A stretch of DNA of 44,461 bases from Streptomyces ureilyticus (GCF_011045025.1 NZ_JAAKZX010000067.1:1-44461), one strand, 5' to 3'; counted from the first letter of the stretch, positions 16,768-24,876 are shown. The notes: generated by a model not told the origin, from the sequence alone. Numbers and translations: made by a program.

Positions 16768-18585
16768 TTAGTAACTCAACCCGTGCCCGATCGGATACAG
16801 CACCCGGTCCGGAGCGTCCGCCCGCTGTACGGGTACCGGCAGCCTGCCCGCCGGTTCGACACGGCCCGCGATCACCCGGGCCGCGGCGCGCAGCTCGACG
16901 TCGGTCCAGGAGTACGTCGCCAAGTAGGCTGGTACTGACGGCAGTTGAGCCACGTCGTACGGGTTGCGGACGGCGACCGCGATCACCGGGCGGCCCGTCG
17001 CGAGCAGCTCGCCGACGAGCGTCTTCTGCGAGCTGGTCGCCGTGACGTTGTACGTGCCGACGACCACCGCGTCCGCGTCCCGCGCCGCCGCCACGGCCTG
17101 CGCGATGGCCGCCGCGGAGGGTGCCGTACCGGTGGATAGGGCGGTGGCGGTGAAGCCCAGTTCCGTGAGCGCGCCCGCGAGGACGGTCGTCGGCGGCCCG
17201 GTGGTCCCGGACGGCGAGGCGGGATCGGCGCCGACGACGAGCACTTTCCGGTGCGTACGGCGCGAAAGCGGCAGTAGGCCGCCCGAGTTGACCAGCAGCG
17301 TGGTCGTACCGTCGGCGATCTTGTCGGCCGCCCTGAGATGCGCCGGGATGCCGACGACGCGGTCGACGCCGCGGTGGGAGACGTACGGATCCTTCAGCAG
17401 CCCCAGCTTCGCCTTCAGCCGGAGGACGCGCAGGATCGACTCGTCGAGGCGGGCCTCGGTCAGCTCGCCGCCGCGTACGGCCGCCAGGACCGCGTTCCAG
17501 GCGACGTCCAGCTTGGGCGGGTTGAGGAGCTGGTCGACACCGGCTTTGAGGGCGAGCACCGGCACCCGGTCGTCGCCGTACTTCGTGCGGACGCCCTCCA
17601 TGCCGAGCGAATCCGTCACCACCACCCCGTCGTAGCCGAGCCGTTCGCGCAGGATGCCGGTCAGGATCGGACGGGAGAGCGTTGCCGGGTCGCCGGAGGG
17701 GTCGAGCGCCGGGACCATGATGTGCGCGGTCATGATCGAGTCGATCCCGGCGGCGATCGCGGCCTGGAACGGCGGCGCGTCCAGCTCGGCCCACTGCGCC
17801 TCGGTGTGCTCGATGACCGGGAACCCGTAGTGGCTGTCGGTCTCGGTGTCGCCGTGCCCCGGGAAGTGCTTGGCCGTGGCGGCCACCCGGGAGCCCTGGT
17901 AGCCCTTCACCTGGGCGGCGACGAGAGCGGCCACGGCCTGCGGATCGGCGCCGAAGGAACGTACGCCGATGACCGGGTTGGCCGGGTTCACGTTCACGTC
18001 GGCGACCGGCGCGTAGTCCTGCCGGATACCCATCGCGCGCAGCTCCGCACCGCCGATCTGCCCGGCTCGGCGGGCACCCGACCGCGACCCGCCGGCGCCG
18101 AGCGCCATCGCGCCAGGGAGGAGGGTCGCGGGCTTGCCCACGCGGGCGACGATGCCGTGCTCCTGGTCGGTGGAGATGAGAACGGGCAGCCCGCGGGGCT
18201 TCTCGAGCGAGGCCCGCTGGATCCCATTGCTCAGGTCCGCGATCTGGTGCGGGTCACGGGTGTTGTGCGCCCAGGCGAAGTAGATGATCCCGCCCACGTG
18301 ATACCTGGCGAGCAACTCGGCAGCAGTCCGTACGCCGATCTCCCGGAGGTTCGCGTCGATATCGGCCTGGTCGGGCGCGGTAGCCGAATGCCCGTACACC
18401 CGCATCACAAAGAGCTGGCCGACCTTCTCTTCGAGAGTCATACGGGAGATGAGGGCACGCAGCCGCCGGTCGCCGCTGTCCGCTTGGGCGGGGCTCTGAC
18501 CCACCGCGACGGCCGCCGCGGTACCCGCCGTGGCGGCGAGCAGCGTACGTCTGGAGGTACCGGACTTCCTCGTACGTTCGTACAC
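16768..18585 (-). CDS. Tat-exported GH3 beta-N-acetylhexosaminidase (NagZ-like)
   Basis: The protein has 605 residues. GTG 18585 has AAGGAG 5 nt upstream. A twin-arginine signal (SRRTLLAATAG, residues 11-21, cleavage near AQA-DS) shows Tat export. The GH3 N-terminal barrel carries KHFPGHGDTETDSH (239-252), where D250/H252 is the acid-base dyad of NagZ-type enzymes, and the nucleophile D325 in VVVTDSLGM. A GH3 C-terminal domain follows (about 400-605). The family removes terminal N-acetylglucosamine from chitin or peptidoglycan fragments; export points to extracellular amino-sugar scavenging. It is transcribed alone from a good promoter at 18656-18684. Confidence 0.92.
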   Translation of the reverse strand: MYERTRKSGTSRRTLLAATAGTAAAVAVGQSPAQADSGDRRLRALISRMTLEEKVGQLFVMRVYGHSATAPDQADIDANLREIGVRTAAELLARYHVGGIIYFAWAHNTRDPHQIADLSNGIQRASLEKPRGLPVLISTDQEHGIVARVGKPATLLPGAMALGAGGSRSGARRAGQIGGAELRAMGIRQDYAPVADVNVNPANPVIGVRSFGADPQAVAALVAAQVKGYQGSRVAATAKHFPGHGDTETDSHYGFPVIEHTEAQWAELDAPPFQAAIAAGIDSIMTAHIMVPALDPSGDPATLSRPILTGILRERLGYDGVVVTDSLGMEGVRTKYGDDRVPVLALKAGVDQLLNPPKLDVAWNAVLAAVRGGELTEARLDESILRVLRLKAKLGLLKDPYVSHRGVDRVVGIPAHLRAADKIADGTTTLLVNSGGLLPLSRRTHRKVLVVGADPASPSGTTGPPTTVLAGALTELGFTATALSTGTAPSAAAIAQAVAAARDADAVVVGTYNVTATSSQKTLVGELLATGRPVIAVAVRNPYDVAQLPSVPAYLATYSWTDVELRAAARVIAGRVEPAGRLPVPVQRADAPDRVLYPIGHGLSY

Positions 18586-18655
18586 GTGCGCTCCTTCCGG
18601 AGAGGGTCCAGGGACCCGTGGAGGGGCGAGCATGAAGGAAACTTCCAAGAAGTCA

Positions 18656-18684
18656 CGGATAACCGGGAACTTTCTGCCAGTCAA
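18656..18684 (-). promoter_or_regulatory. Promoter of the GH3 gene
   Basis: On the minus strand, TTGACT (-35, 18684-18679) and TATCCG (-10, 18661-18656) are 17 nt apart, about 70 nt upstream of the GTG start. The palindrome ACTTCCAAGAAGT (18641-18653) lies at the expected start point and may be an operator. It does not match the DasR consensus. Confidence 0.5.
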
Positions 18685-18767
18685 GGGTGCGCGGCACTAG
18701 AAAAGTCCGGTGCGGCTTCCAGCGGAGCGCCTTGGCGGCCAGCGGAGCTGTGACCCCCCCAAGAGGG

Positions 18768-18808
18768 GCCGTCATCGGCGCTGTTGGAGGGGGCGCGCCG
18801 ATGACGGC
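18768..18808. terminator. Perfect 14-bp hairpin between the RidA and GH3 genes
   Basis: GCCGTCATCGGCGC (18768-18781) pairs with GCGCCGATGACGGC (18795-18808) over a 13-nt loop. It lies about 270 nt beyond the RidA stop, so it could be a distant terminator. It could equally be a transcribed regulatory structure upstream of the GH3 promoter. Confidence 0.5.
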
Positions 18809-19074
18809 ATGCTGCCGGCCGCAGGCGGTTGGAGAGGGTGAGTCAGCGATCGCAGCCAGCAGCGAGGGCCGACACCGCACGGCGGAGACTCATCCGGCAG
18901 CCTGCGCATTGGACGGAGGGTGGCGGGGATGGGTTCCCCGAATCGGCCCGATTCCCGGAAATTGGTACGGAAACGCACCACCGTGCCCGAGGAGGTCCCT
19001 GCGGCACTGTTTCGGGCCGGGGCGCCGCAGAGAACCTGTGAACTCTCCGAACCCGCCGAACTCGAACTCGCCGA

Positions 19075-19722
19075 TCAGCGCTTCTTGTTGTACGTCGCCG
19101 TCACCTCGACCTCCACGAGCCACCCCGGCACCGCCAGCGAGGCGACCTCCATCGTCGCCCGCGCCGGACGGGCCTTGTTGGCGAGCAGCGGCGGCTTGGG
19201 GGCCGAAGTGCCCATGGGCACCGGCACGACCTGGAGGGACTTCAGGTCGATGTTGGCGAAGTACTGCCGGTACGCGCGGTTCCAGCCCGCGTAGTCGGCG
19301 ATCTGCGCGCCCGGCGGCTTCATCAGATAGGCCTTCATCGTGATGACGTCGGCCGGCTTCACGCCCGCGGTCTCGAGGTTGGTCTTGATGTTGCGGAGCA
19401 CGACGAGCGCCTGCGCCTCGGTGATCGTGACGCCCTGCGCCCCTTCGGTGAGGGCGGGGTCGGTGTAGCGCTCGGGCGTGCCCTCCGGCGCCGCCGGGTT
19501 CAGCGCGGACGGGCCGAGACCGCTGCTCTGATAGACGGCGACCTCCCCGCCCGTCGCCACGCCGTTGGCGATGGCCGGGTTGGACTGCCCCTCGGGCAGC
19601 ATGACCCGTACGTCCTTCGGGCCCGGCGACCACCAGCCCTTGGCGCCAGCGACTGTCGCGGAGCCGGTCAGCAGCGCCCCGGTCAGGGCCGTACCGACGA
19701 AAACCTTCGTACGCCGCTTCAT
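19075..19722 (-). CDS. Exported RidA/YjgF-family imine deaminase
   Basis: The protein has 215 residues. Its ATG (19722) overlaps the TGA of the amine oxidase gene as ATGA, so it is translationally coupled to it. Residues 1-27 are a Sec signal peptide (RRTKVF, TGALLTGS, VAGA). The Rid fold follows, with the signature KARPARATMEVASLAVPGW near residues 183-201; R188 matches the arginine that binds the carboxylate of imino acids in RidA. Rid proteins hydrolyse reactive enamines/imines to keto compounds and ammonia, usually in the cytoplasm; secretion is unusual. Next to an imine-producing amine oxidase, a partner role is a natural inference. The segment of residues 70-95 is longer than in typical Rid proteins. 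Confidence 0.88.
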   Translation of the reverse strand: MKRRTKVFVGTALTGALLTGSATVAGAKGWWSPGPKDVRVMLPEGQSNPAIANGVATGGEVAVYQSSGLGPSALNPAAPEGTPERYTDPALTEGAQGVTITEAQALVVLRNIKTNLETAGVKPADVITMKAYLMKPPGAQIADYAGWNRAYRQYFANIDLKSLQVVPVPMGTSAPKPPLLANKARPARATMEVASLAVPGWLVEVEVTATYNKKR

Positions 19723-21320
19723 CCCGCCATCACCCTCTCGTGGATCCCGGTCACGACCTTGCGTGCCGAGGTGAACGCTCCGTGCTGCCAGGCGATGACA
19801 TGGCTGAGCCAGTCGCCGGCGAAGTAGACGTGTCCCGCGGGCTGGTTGAGCAGCCTGTACTCGGGGCCGGTCTGCGAGGGCCAGCCGACCCAGCCGCCCT
19901 CGATGTGCGGCGTGCGGTGCCAGGCGACGCTGAAGGAGTGGTCGAGTTCGGTGCGGTACTTGTCGCCGTGGATCTTCACGCCCCGGCTCACCGCCCGCTT
20001 CAGCCGCTCCGCGTGCGGCAGATCGCTGTACGCGACAGCGTTGTCACCGAAGTTGTAGTAGCCGATGAGCGTGCCGCGGCGGCCCTGATAGCCGTACGAC
20101 GGATACCAGATGGTGGCCAGGTCCGTGTCCGTCGGTGTGATGCCGCCGTAGATGTGCTCGTCCGTCTCCCACCAGCGGCTGCGGTACTCGAGCCCGATCT
20201 TGCCGACGGGCGTCGCGACGGGGTACTTCAGCGCCGCGGTGACGTCCGCTCCCAGGTTGTGCTTGATCCGGGCCATGACCATGGGCGGGATGGCCGCCAC
20301 GACGAAGTCGGCGCGCCGTGTGCGGATACGGCCCTCGGCGTCCTCGTACGTGACCTCCGCGCCGTCCGGAAGGTCCTTTACCTCCATCGCCTTGGCACCG
20401 TAGGTGATCCGGTCCTGGCCGACGGCTTTGGCGAGGGCGTACGGAATGGCGTCCATCCCGCCCACCGGCTGGAACATCAGCATGGCCTGGTCGTAGCCGG
20501 ACTCGAAGGAAAAGCGCTGCCCGACGCCGCTCGCCACGACGTCCGACAGGGAGGGCACCGGGCCGAGGACCGTGCCCTCCTCGAAGGCCGCACCCGGCTC
20601 GACCGAATATCCCCGACGGTCGCTGCCGGTGTACGCGAAGCCGTCCGCCTTGCCCTTGATGGCGCCGAAGTTCTGCAGGAACGCGATGAGGCCTTCCTTG
20701 TCGGAGGCGGTGAGTTCCTTGTCCAGGGCGCCCTGGTCGGTGGCCTTGGCGAGCAACTCGGAGACGTAGCCGTAGACATCGGCCTTCGCGGTACGCCAGC
20801 GCACCGGCTTGCCCGCGAGGGCGGCACTCTTCTCGTGGTAGATGTACGCGTTGGCGTTCTGGTTGGTGAACACCTCGAGGGGAACGCCGAGTTCACGGCA
20901 GTACTCGAGGGTGACGTGGGACTGCGGCAGCCGGGCCGGGCCCGCGTTCATGTACTGGCCCCGGGAGAACGAGCCCTTCTGCGTACGCCCGTCCAGATCG
21001 GTCAGCGTGGTGCCGCCGCGGACCGTCCAGTTGCGTCCCCCCGGGCGGTCCTTCGCCTCCAGGATCCGGCAGTCGTAGCCCGCCTTGCCCAGCTCGTACG
21101 CCGTGGCCAGGCCGGCTATGCCGCCGCCGAGAATGAGAACCTTCTTGCGCCCGCGCCCGGTGAGCGCGAAGTCGCCGCTCCGGGGCGCCCGGTACGCCTC
21201 GGCCCTCGCTTCCGGGACCGGTGCGAGCCCCAGGGCCCCCATCGCCGAGTACAGCGTTCCGGCGCCGCCCGCGATCCCGACCGATCTCAGGAAGCCGCGG
21301 CGAGATGCCTCTGCAACCAT
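19719..21320 (-). CDS. Tat-exported flavin amine/amino-acid oxidase
   Basis: The protein has 533 residues. ATG 21320 has GGAGG 5 nt upstream. A twin-arginine signal (ASRRGFLRSVG, residues 5-15) indicates export folded with FAD. The dinucleotide-binding motif is VLILGGGIAGLATAYELGKA (61-80), followed by ILEAKDRPGGRNWTVRGG, the GG doublet of flavin monoamine oxidases and L-amino-acid oxidases. A C-terminal FAD-contact segment (VYFAGDWLSHVIAWQHGAFT) closes the fold. The enzyme oxidises an amine to an imine, reducing oxygen to peroxide. The substrate (monoamine, polyamine or L-amino acid) is not resolvable by eye. It is the first gene of a two-gene unit with the exported RidA protein. Confidence 0.92.
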   Translation of the reverse strand: MVAEASRRGFLRSVGIAGGAGTLYSAMGALGLAPVPEARAEAYRAPRSGDFALTGRGRKKVLILGGGIAGLATAYELGKAGYDCRILEAKDRPGGRNWTVRGGTTLTDLDGRTQKGSFSRGQYMNAGPARLPQSHVTLEYCRELGVPLEVFTNQNANAYIYHEKSAALAGKPVRWRTAKADVYGYVSELLAKATDQGALDKELTASDKEGLIAFLQNFGAIKGKADGFAYTGSDRRGYSVEPGAAFEEGTVLGPVPSLSDVVASGVGQRFSFESGYDQAMLMFQPVGGMDAIPYALAKAVGQDRITYGAKAMEVKDLPDGAEVTYEDAEGRIRTRRADFVVAAIPPMVMARIKHNLGADVTAALKYPVATPVGKIGLEYRSRWWETDEHIYGGITPTDTDLATIWYPSYGYQGRRGTLIGYYNFGDNAVAYSDLPHAERLKRAVSRGVKIHGDKYRTELDHSFSVAWHRTPHIEGGWVGWPSQTGPEYRLLNQPAGHVYFAGDWLSHVIAWQHGAFTSARKVVTGIHERVMAG

Positions 21321-21596
21321 CAATTCCTCCTCGCCCACAGCCCACGGCCCTGACGGGCCGAGGCTGCATCGTTGGATCAACCCGGCCCGGTGGGGGGTGA
21401 GTTGCGGGTGAGGCCGGAGTGCCCATTGAGCCTCCGTCAGGGGTGTTACAGGGCTATGCCAATGACGTATCCATGACAGACGCGTCGGCTCGACAGCCGG
21501 AGAGCGGAGATGCGCAGGACGTTCAAGGGCCCGACACGATCACGGCCACTCGGCCAGTCGGACGATCAGCCGTGAAGGGCACCGGCGGAAAGTGGA
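21321..21596. other. Intergenic region upstream of the amine oxidase gene
   Basis: I see no coding frame with supportive motifs. The promoter of the amine oxidase-ridA unit should lie here, but no convincing -35/-10 pair was found. The distal end abuts the HAD remnant. Confidence 0.5.
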
Positions 21597-21689
21597 TCAC
21601 CGCAGTGGCGGCAGGGAGAGGGGGCAGGACTCGGCGGCGAAGGGATTCAGCACCCCGTCGACGTCGAGCAGGAGCAAGGGCCGAGCCAC
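21597..21689 (-). pseudogene. Remnant of a HAD-family phosphatase (N-terminal fragment)
   Basis: GTG 21689 opens a 30-codon frame whose translation begins MARPLLLLDVDGVLNPFAAE and then stops (TGA 21599-21597). LLLLDVDGVLNPFA is the HAD motif I (DxDG) as it appears at the N terminus of Streptomyces HAD-like proteins of about 150-200 residues. The rest of the domain is not visible in any downstream frame. The start is only 18 nt after the stop of the upstream isomerase gene, so the fragment was probably the second gene of that operon before deletion. Confidence 0.7.
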
Positions 21690-21707
21690 AGCTGTCGCCG
21701 TCCGGGC

Positions 21708-22508
21708 TCACGCCGACTCGTTCAGCAGCCGCGACAGGTGCTCCCGGCCCGCCCCCAGCAGCCCCTCCAGCGGCGCGGCCGCGTCGTACCAGCGCTTCTC
21801 GTACTCCCAGCACAGCCAGCCGTCCCATCCCTCGCGGGAGAGGAGTTCCACGCACTCGGTGAGGGGGAGGACGCCCGAGCCCAGCGGCAGCGGGGTGGTG
21901 TCGTCGGCCGAGGCGATGTCCTTCACCTGGACGTAGCCGAGGTAGGGGGAGAGGGCGACGTACGTCGAGCCGGGCTGTTCGCCGCCGAGCCAGGTGTGCA
22001 TGACGTCCCAGAGGGCGCCGACGCGGGGGTGGCCGACCAGGCCGAGGACGCGGATGGCGTCCGCGCCGGTGCGGTGCGAGTCGTGGGTCTCCAGGAGGAT
22101 GCGTACGCCGAGATCGGCGGCGTACTCCGCGGCCGTACCCAGCCGTCGCGCGGCCGTCGCGTCGGCTTCCTCGGGGCTCTGCTCGGTGCCGCCGCCGGGG
22201 AAGACGCGGATGAAGGGGGCGCCCAAGTCACGGGCCAGCTCGAGGAGTTCGCGGATCTGCTCGAGTACGGGACCGTCCTCGCCCGGTGCGGCCACGCGCG
22301 CGTACCCCGCAAGGCCCAGGATCTCGACGCCGGCCGCCTTGAACTCGGCGGCCACGTCGGCCCGTCGGCTCAGATCTATGCCGGGGTGGACCGGCTCCTC
22401 GGGGTGCGCGCGCAGCTCGACACCGTGGTAGCCGTGCGCGACCGCGAGCCGCAGCACGTCCGGAATGGGCAGTCCGGGAACGCCGAGAGTGGAGAACGCC
22501 AGCTTCAT
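21708..22508 (-). CDS. Sugar phosphate isomerase/epimerase-like TIM-barrel protein
   Basis: The protein has 266 residues. ATG 22508 gives MKLAFSTLGVPGLPIPDVLR; an earlier start at 22565 would overlap the upstream gene. It is a xylose-isomerase-like (AP endonuclease family 2) TIM barrel: HGYHGVELRAHP, then likely metal ligands E in LLETHDSH, D/H in GALWDVMHTW, the segment YVQVKDIASADD and a final E in GWLCWEYEKRW. Relatives isomerise or epimerise sugars, keto-sugars or inositols, or split C-glycosides. It lies 40 nt after the MarR-GNAT gene, so both are probably co-transcribed. Its substrate may be shared with the dehydrogenase operon 2.4 kb away, which encodes a second member. Confidence 0.87.
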   Translation of the reverse strand: MKLAFSTLGVPGLPIPDVLRLAVAHGYHGVELRAHPEEPVHPGIDLSRRADVAAEFKAAGVEILGLAGYARVAAPGEDGPVLEQIRELLELARDLGAPFIRVFPGGGTEQSPEEADATAARRLGTAAEYAADLGVRILLETHDSHRTGADAIRVLGLVGHPRVGALWDVMHTWLGGEQPGSTYVALSPYLGYVQVKDIASADDTTPLPLGSGVLPLTECVELLSREGWDGWLCWEYEKRWYDAAAPLEGLLGAGREHLSRLLNESA

Positions 22509-22548
22509 GCTGCGGACCTTACCTTTTGCCCCCGCATGCTGGGCAGGG

Positions 22549-23481
22549 TCAGTCCTGCGCGCCATGCAGGTCCAGGCGCCAGTCCTGACCGATCAGGTCC
22601 ACGCCGAAGGAACGGTGCGGTTTCTCGTCGACGAGGACGAAGCCGTGGCGCTGGTAGATCTTGCGGGCCGAGGTGAGTACGTCGTTCGTCCACAGGACCA
22701 TTTCGCGGTAGCCGACGCCCCGCGCGAACTCGATGCAGGCGCGCACCAGTTGGTCTCCGATGCCGAGTCCGCGGGCGTCCGGTTCGACGAGGAGGAGCCG
22801 CAGACGTGCCGCGCCCGGCGCCTCGTCCCGTACGCACATCACGCAGCCCACCGCGCGGCCGTCCAGCTCCGCGATCCACACCCGCTCCAGGTGCGGGTCG
22901 TGATCCTCCGCGAAGTCCGCGACGATCCGGGCGACCAGGCCCTCGTAGTCCGTGTTGAACCCGTGCTCGGCGGCGTACAGCGCGGCGTTGCGTTGCACGA
23001 TCCAGCCGAGGTCGCCGGGGCCGGGGTCGCGCAGGACGACGTCCTCGCCGCGCGGCCGCCTGCCGTCGGACAGCACGTCCCGGATCGTGCGCATCGCCTC
23101 TACGAGCCGGGGCCGCTCGTCCGCCGGAACGGTCGCCAGCAGCGAGCCCACCGACTCCTGCGACCGCTCGTCGAGCAGATCGGCCGCCTCACGCCCGCGC
23201 GCGGTGAGCGTGACGCGCCGTCGCCGGGTGTCCTTTTCGGACGGTGCGCGCTCGATCAGGCCGTCCTGCTCGAACTTCGCCAGGATCCGGCTCAAGTACC
23301 CGGCATCCAGCGATAGTTCGCCGCGCAGGTCGGCGGCGTCCGTACGGGGCGCGTGCGCGAGCTCGTACAGCACGCGGGCCTCTGTCAGCGTGTACGGGGC
23401 GTACAGCTGGCGGCTGTAGTCCAGCGCGCCGATGACGTTCGTATAGAACCGGTTGAACGAGCGGATGTCCTGGATGGTCAT
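22549..23481 (-). CDS. MarR-type regulator fused to a GNAT acetyltransferase
   Basis: The protein has 310 residues from ATG 23481, with GAGG 10 nt upstream. Residues about 1-145 are a MarR winged helix-turn-helix (LTEARVLYELAHAPRTDAAD, LDAGYLSRILAKFEQDGLIE, EKDTRRRRVTLTARGREAAD). Residues about 150-305 are a GNAT acetyltransferase with motif A LVEPDARGLGIGDQLVRACI and TNDVLTSARKIYQRHGFVLV. Such fusions are recurrent in actinobacteria. They may couple DNA binding to acetylation of a small molecule or protein, but the substrate is unknown. A TGACTCAGTCA palindrome 22 nt upstream of the start suggests autoregulation. Confidence 0.92.
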   Translation of the reverse strand: MTIQDIRSFNRFYTNVIGALDYSRQLYAPYTLTEARVLYELAHAPRTDAADLRGELSLDAGYLSRILAKFEQDGLIERAPSEKDTRRRRVTLTARGREAADLLDERSQESVGSLLATVPADERPRLVEAMRTIRDVLSDGRRPRGEDVVLRDPGPGDLGWIVQRNAALYAAEHGFNTDYEGLVARIVADFAEDHDPHLERVWIAELDGRAVGCVMCVRDEAPGAARLRLLLVEPDARGLGIGDQLVRACIEFARGVGYREMVLWTNDVLTSARKIYQRHGFVLVDEKPHRSFGVDLIGQDWRLDLHGAQD

Positions 23482-23503
23482 GGCAGCCCGACCTCGAGAT
23501 CGT

Positions 23504-23514
23504 TGACTCAGTCA
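23504..23514. promoter_or_regulatory. Putative MarR operator
   Basis: The perfect 5-1-5 palindrome TGACTCAGTCA lies 22 nt upstream of the MarR-GNAT start, where bound protein would block transcription. It is short, so chance cannot be excluded. Confidence 0.4.
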
Positions 23515-23620
23515 GAGATATCGCCATTCCGAGGGTAGGCCGACGACTGGGCCACGTCCATGGGTCGGCCACGGGGTGCCTCCGGCGGTGGGGCGGGTGG
23601 GTTCGTTTTTGTCTGCGGAT

Positions 23621-23692
23621 GCGGGAACCGCGCGACCAGCCACGGCGGACCCGCAGCCACGACCCGCCGTGTCACCCCCACCCCGTAGGCGC
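23621..23692. repeat. Dispersed intergenic repeat, copy A
   Basis: About 72 bp starting GCGGGAACCGCGCGACCAGC, containing ACCCGCAGCC and CGTGTCACC, and ending GTAGGCGC. It aligns through its length with the sequence at 44379-44451, with roughly 80% identity by eye and a few one-base gaps. It lies between the LacI stop and the MarR-GNAT promoter. It looks like a non-coding Streptomyces repeat family. Confidence 0.65.
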
Positions 23693-23720
23693 CCTGCTCA
23701 ACCGCCGGAGGCACACCGCA

Positions 23721-24770
23721 TCAACCCTTGGGCACCCCGGTGGACCCCCGCACCATCAACTCACCCTGCACCGTCACAATCCCCCCGTCCGGCGCCTCCT
23801 CCCGCCCCATGGCGATCCGCCCGGCCCGGGCCCCCGCCTCCGACAACGGCAACCGCACAGTCGTCAGCGCGGGCACCGCATCAACGCTGAACGGCAGGTC
23901 GTCAAACCCGACGACCGACACGTCATCGGGGATACGAAGCCCGGAATCCCGAAGCGCGGCACAAGCGCCCAGCGCAACCGTGTCGTTGGCGGCGACAACA
24001 GCCGTCAACGACGGCTCCCGCCGCAGGAGTTCGAGGGTCGCCTCGTAACCCGCCCGGCGGTCGTACCGCCCATGCACGGTCCACGCAGGATCGTCAGCAA
24101 TGCCGTGCGCGGCGAGCGCGGCCCGATGCCCCTCAAGCCGATGACGTGTCGTGGTCCGCTCCTCGGGCCCCGCGATATACCCCATCCGCCGATGCCCGAG
24201 CCCGATCAGATGCTCGGTCAGCTCGCGCCCACCCCCGCGGTTGTCAAACGTCAACGCCACCGCCTCGGCGTCAGCGGGCGCGGGCGGCCGCCCGCACAGC
24301 ACCACCCGCGTCCCCGCATCCGCCAGCTTCCGCAGCTTCGTCGCGACGGCCGCCGCATGCGTGGTGTTCTCGACGGCGCCCCCGGTCAGTACGACCGCGG
24401 CGGCGCGCTGCCGCTGAAGAAGCGTGAGGTAGGTGAGCTCGCGCTCCGGGGAGCCGCCCGTGTTGCAGACGACGCCCAGCCGCTCCCCGCCCGCGCGCCC
24501 GCCCGGCCCGCCGATCTCGGACTGGATCGCCGCCGCCATGATCCCGAAGAAGGGGTCGGCGATGTCGTTGACCAGGATCCCGACCAGGTCGGAGGTGGCG
24601 GCGGCCAGTGCGCTCGCCGGGCCGTTCAGTACGTAGTCCAGCTCGTCCACGGCCCGCAGCACCCGGTCCCGCGTCGTTGCCGCCACGGGATAGTTGCCGT
24701 TCAGCACACGGGACACGGTGGCGGGCGAGACCTGCGCGCGAGCCGCCACGTCCGCCAGGGTCACGGTCAT
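23721..24770 (-). CDS. LacI family transcriptional repressor
   Basis: The protein has 349 residues; ATG 24770 has GGAGG 7 nt upstream. The DNA-binding head TLADVAARAQVSPATVSRVL and hinge VLNGPASALA are standard LacI. The rest is a periplasmic-binding-protein-like sugar sensor (VGILVNDIADPFFGIMAAA, GYIAGPEERTTTRHRLEGHR, VSVVGFDDLPFS). It is transcribed divergently from the dehydrogenase-DUF993-isomerase operon, with 167 nt between starts. That gap contains a LacI-type palindrome with a central CG next to the operon promoter, so it is most likely the operon's repressor, induced by the sugar or an intermediate. Confidence 0.93.
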   Translation of the reverse strand: MTVTLADVAARAQVSPATVSRVLNGNYPVAATTRDRVLRAVDELDYVLNGPASALAAATSDLVGILVNDIADPFFGIMAAAIQSEIGGPGGRAGGERLGVVCNTGGSPERELTYLTLLQRQRAAAVVLTGGAVENTTHAAAVATKLRKLADAGTRVVLCGRPPAPADAEAVALTFDNRGGGRELTEHLIGLGHRRMGYIAGPEERTTTRHRLEGHRAALAAHGIADDPAWTVHGRYDRRAGYEATLELLRREPSLTAVVAANDTVALGACAALRDSGLRIPDDVSVVGFDDLPFSVDAVPALTTVRLPLSEAGARAGRIAMGREEAPDGGIVTVQGELMVRGSTGVPKG

Positions 24771-24822
24771 CTATCGTCCTCCGGTCAGGGATCTACGTCG
24801 CATATCTCATCACCGCGCGGGG

Positions 24823-24852
24823 TTGTCCGATCCGCCGCACAGAGGTTAGCTT
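24823..24852 (+). promoter_or_regulatory. Promoter of the dehydrogenase-DUF993-isomerase operon
   Basis: TTGTCC (24823-24828) and TAGCTT (24847-24852) are separated by 18 nt. The predicted start point (about 24859) lies directly before the LacI-type operator and about 80 nt upstream of the first GTG. Confidence 0.5.
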
Positions 24853-24862
24853 CTTCACACAT

Positions 24863-24876
24863 AGAAAGCGCTTGCT
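24863..24876. promoter_or_regulatory. LacI-family operator
   Basis: AGAAAGCGCTTGCT is a near-perfect palindrome centred on CG (6 of 7 pairs), the form bound by LacI/GalR regulators. Its place just downstream of the predicted start point fits repression by the divergent LacI protein. Confidence 0.65.

Larger units (their letters stand above)
18586..19074. other. Intergenic region between the GH3 and RidA genes
   Basis: This 489-nt gap has no coding frame I can support. It holds the GH3 promoter and a small palindrome over its start point (ACTTCCAAGAAGT, 18641-18653), and a strong hairpin at 18768-18808. I see nothing recognisable in the remaining 19.0-kb part. Confidence 0.6.

Noticed and set aside
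18687..19343. Plus-strand frame covering the gap between the GH3 and RidA genes
   Set aside because: Overlaps the RidA gene antisense, has no ribosome site and a proline/arginine-rich translation without motifs.
19740..21353. 537-codon plus-strand frame opposite the amine oxidase
   Set aside because: The minus strand carries an unmistakable FAD-binding protein; the plus translation has no recognisable motif.
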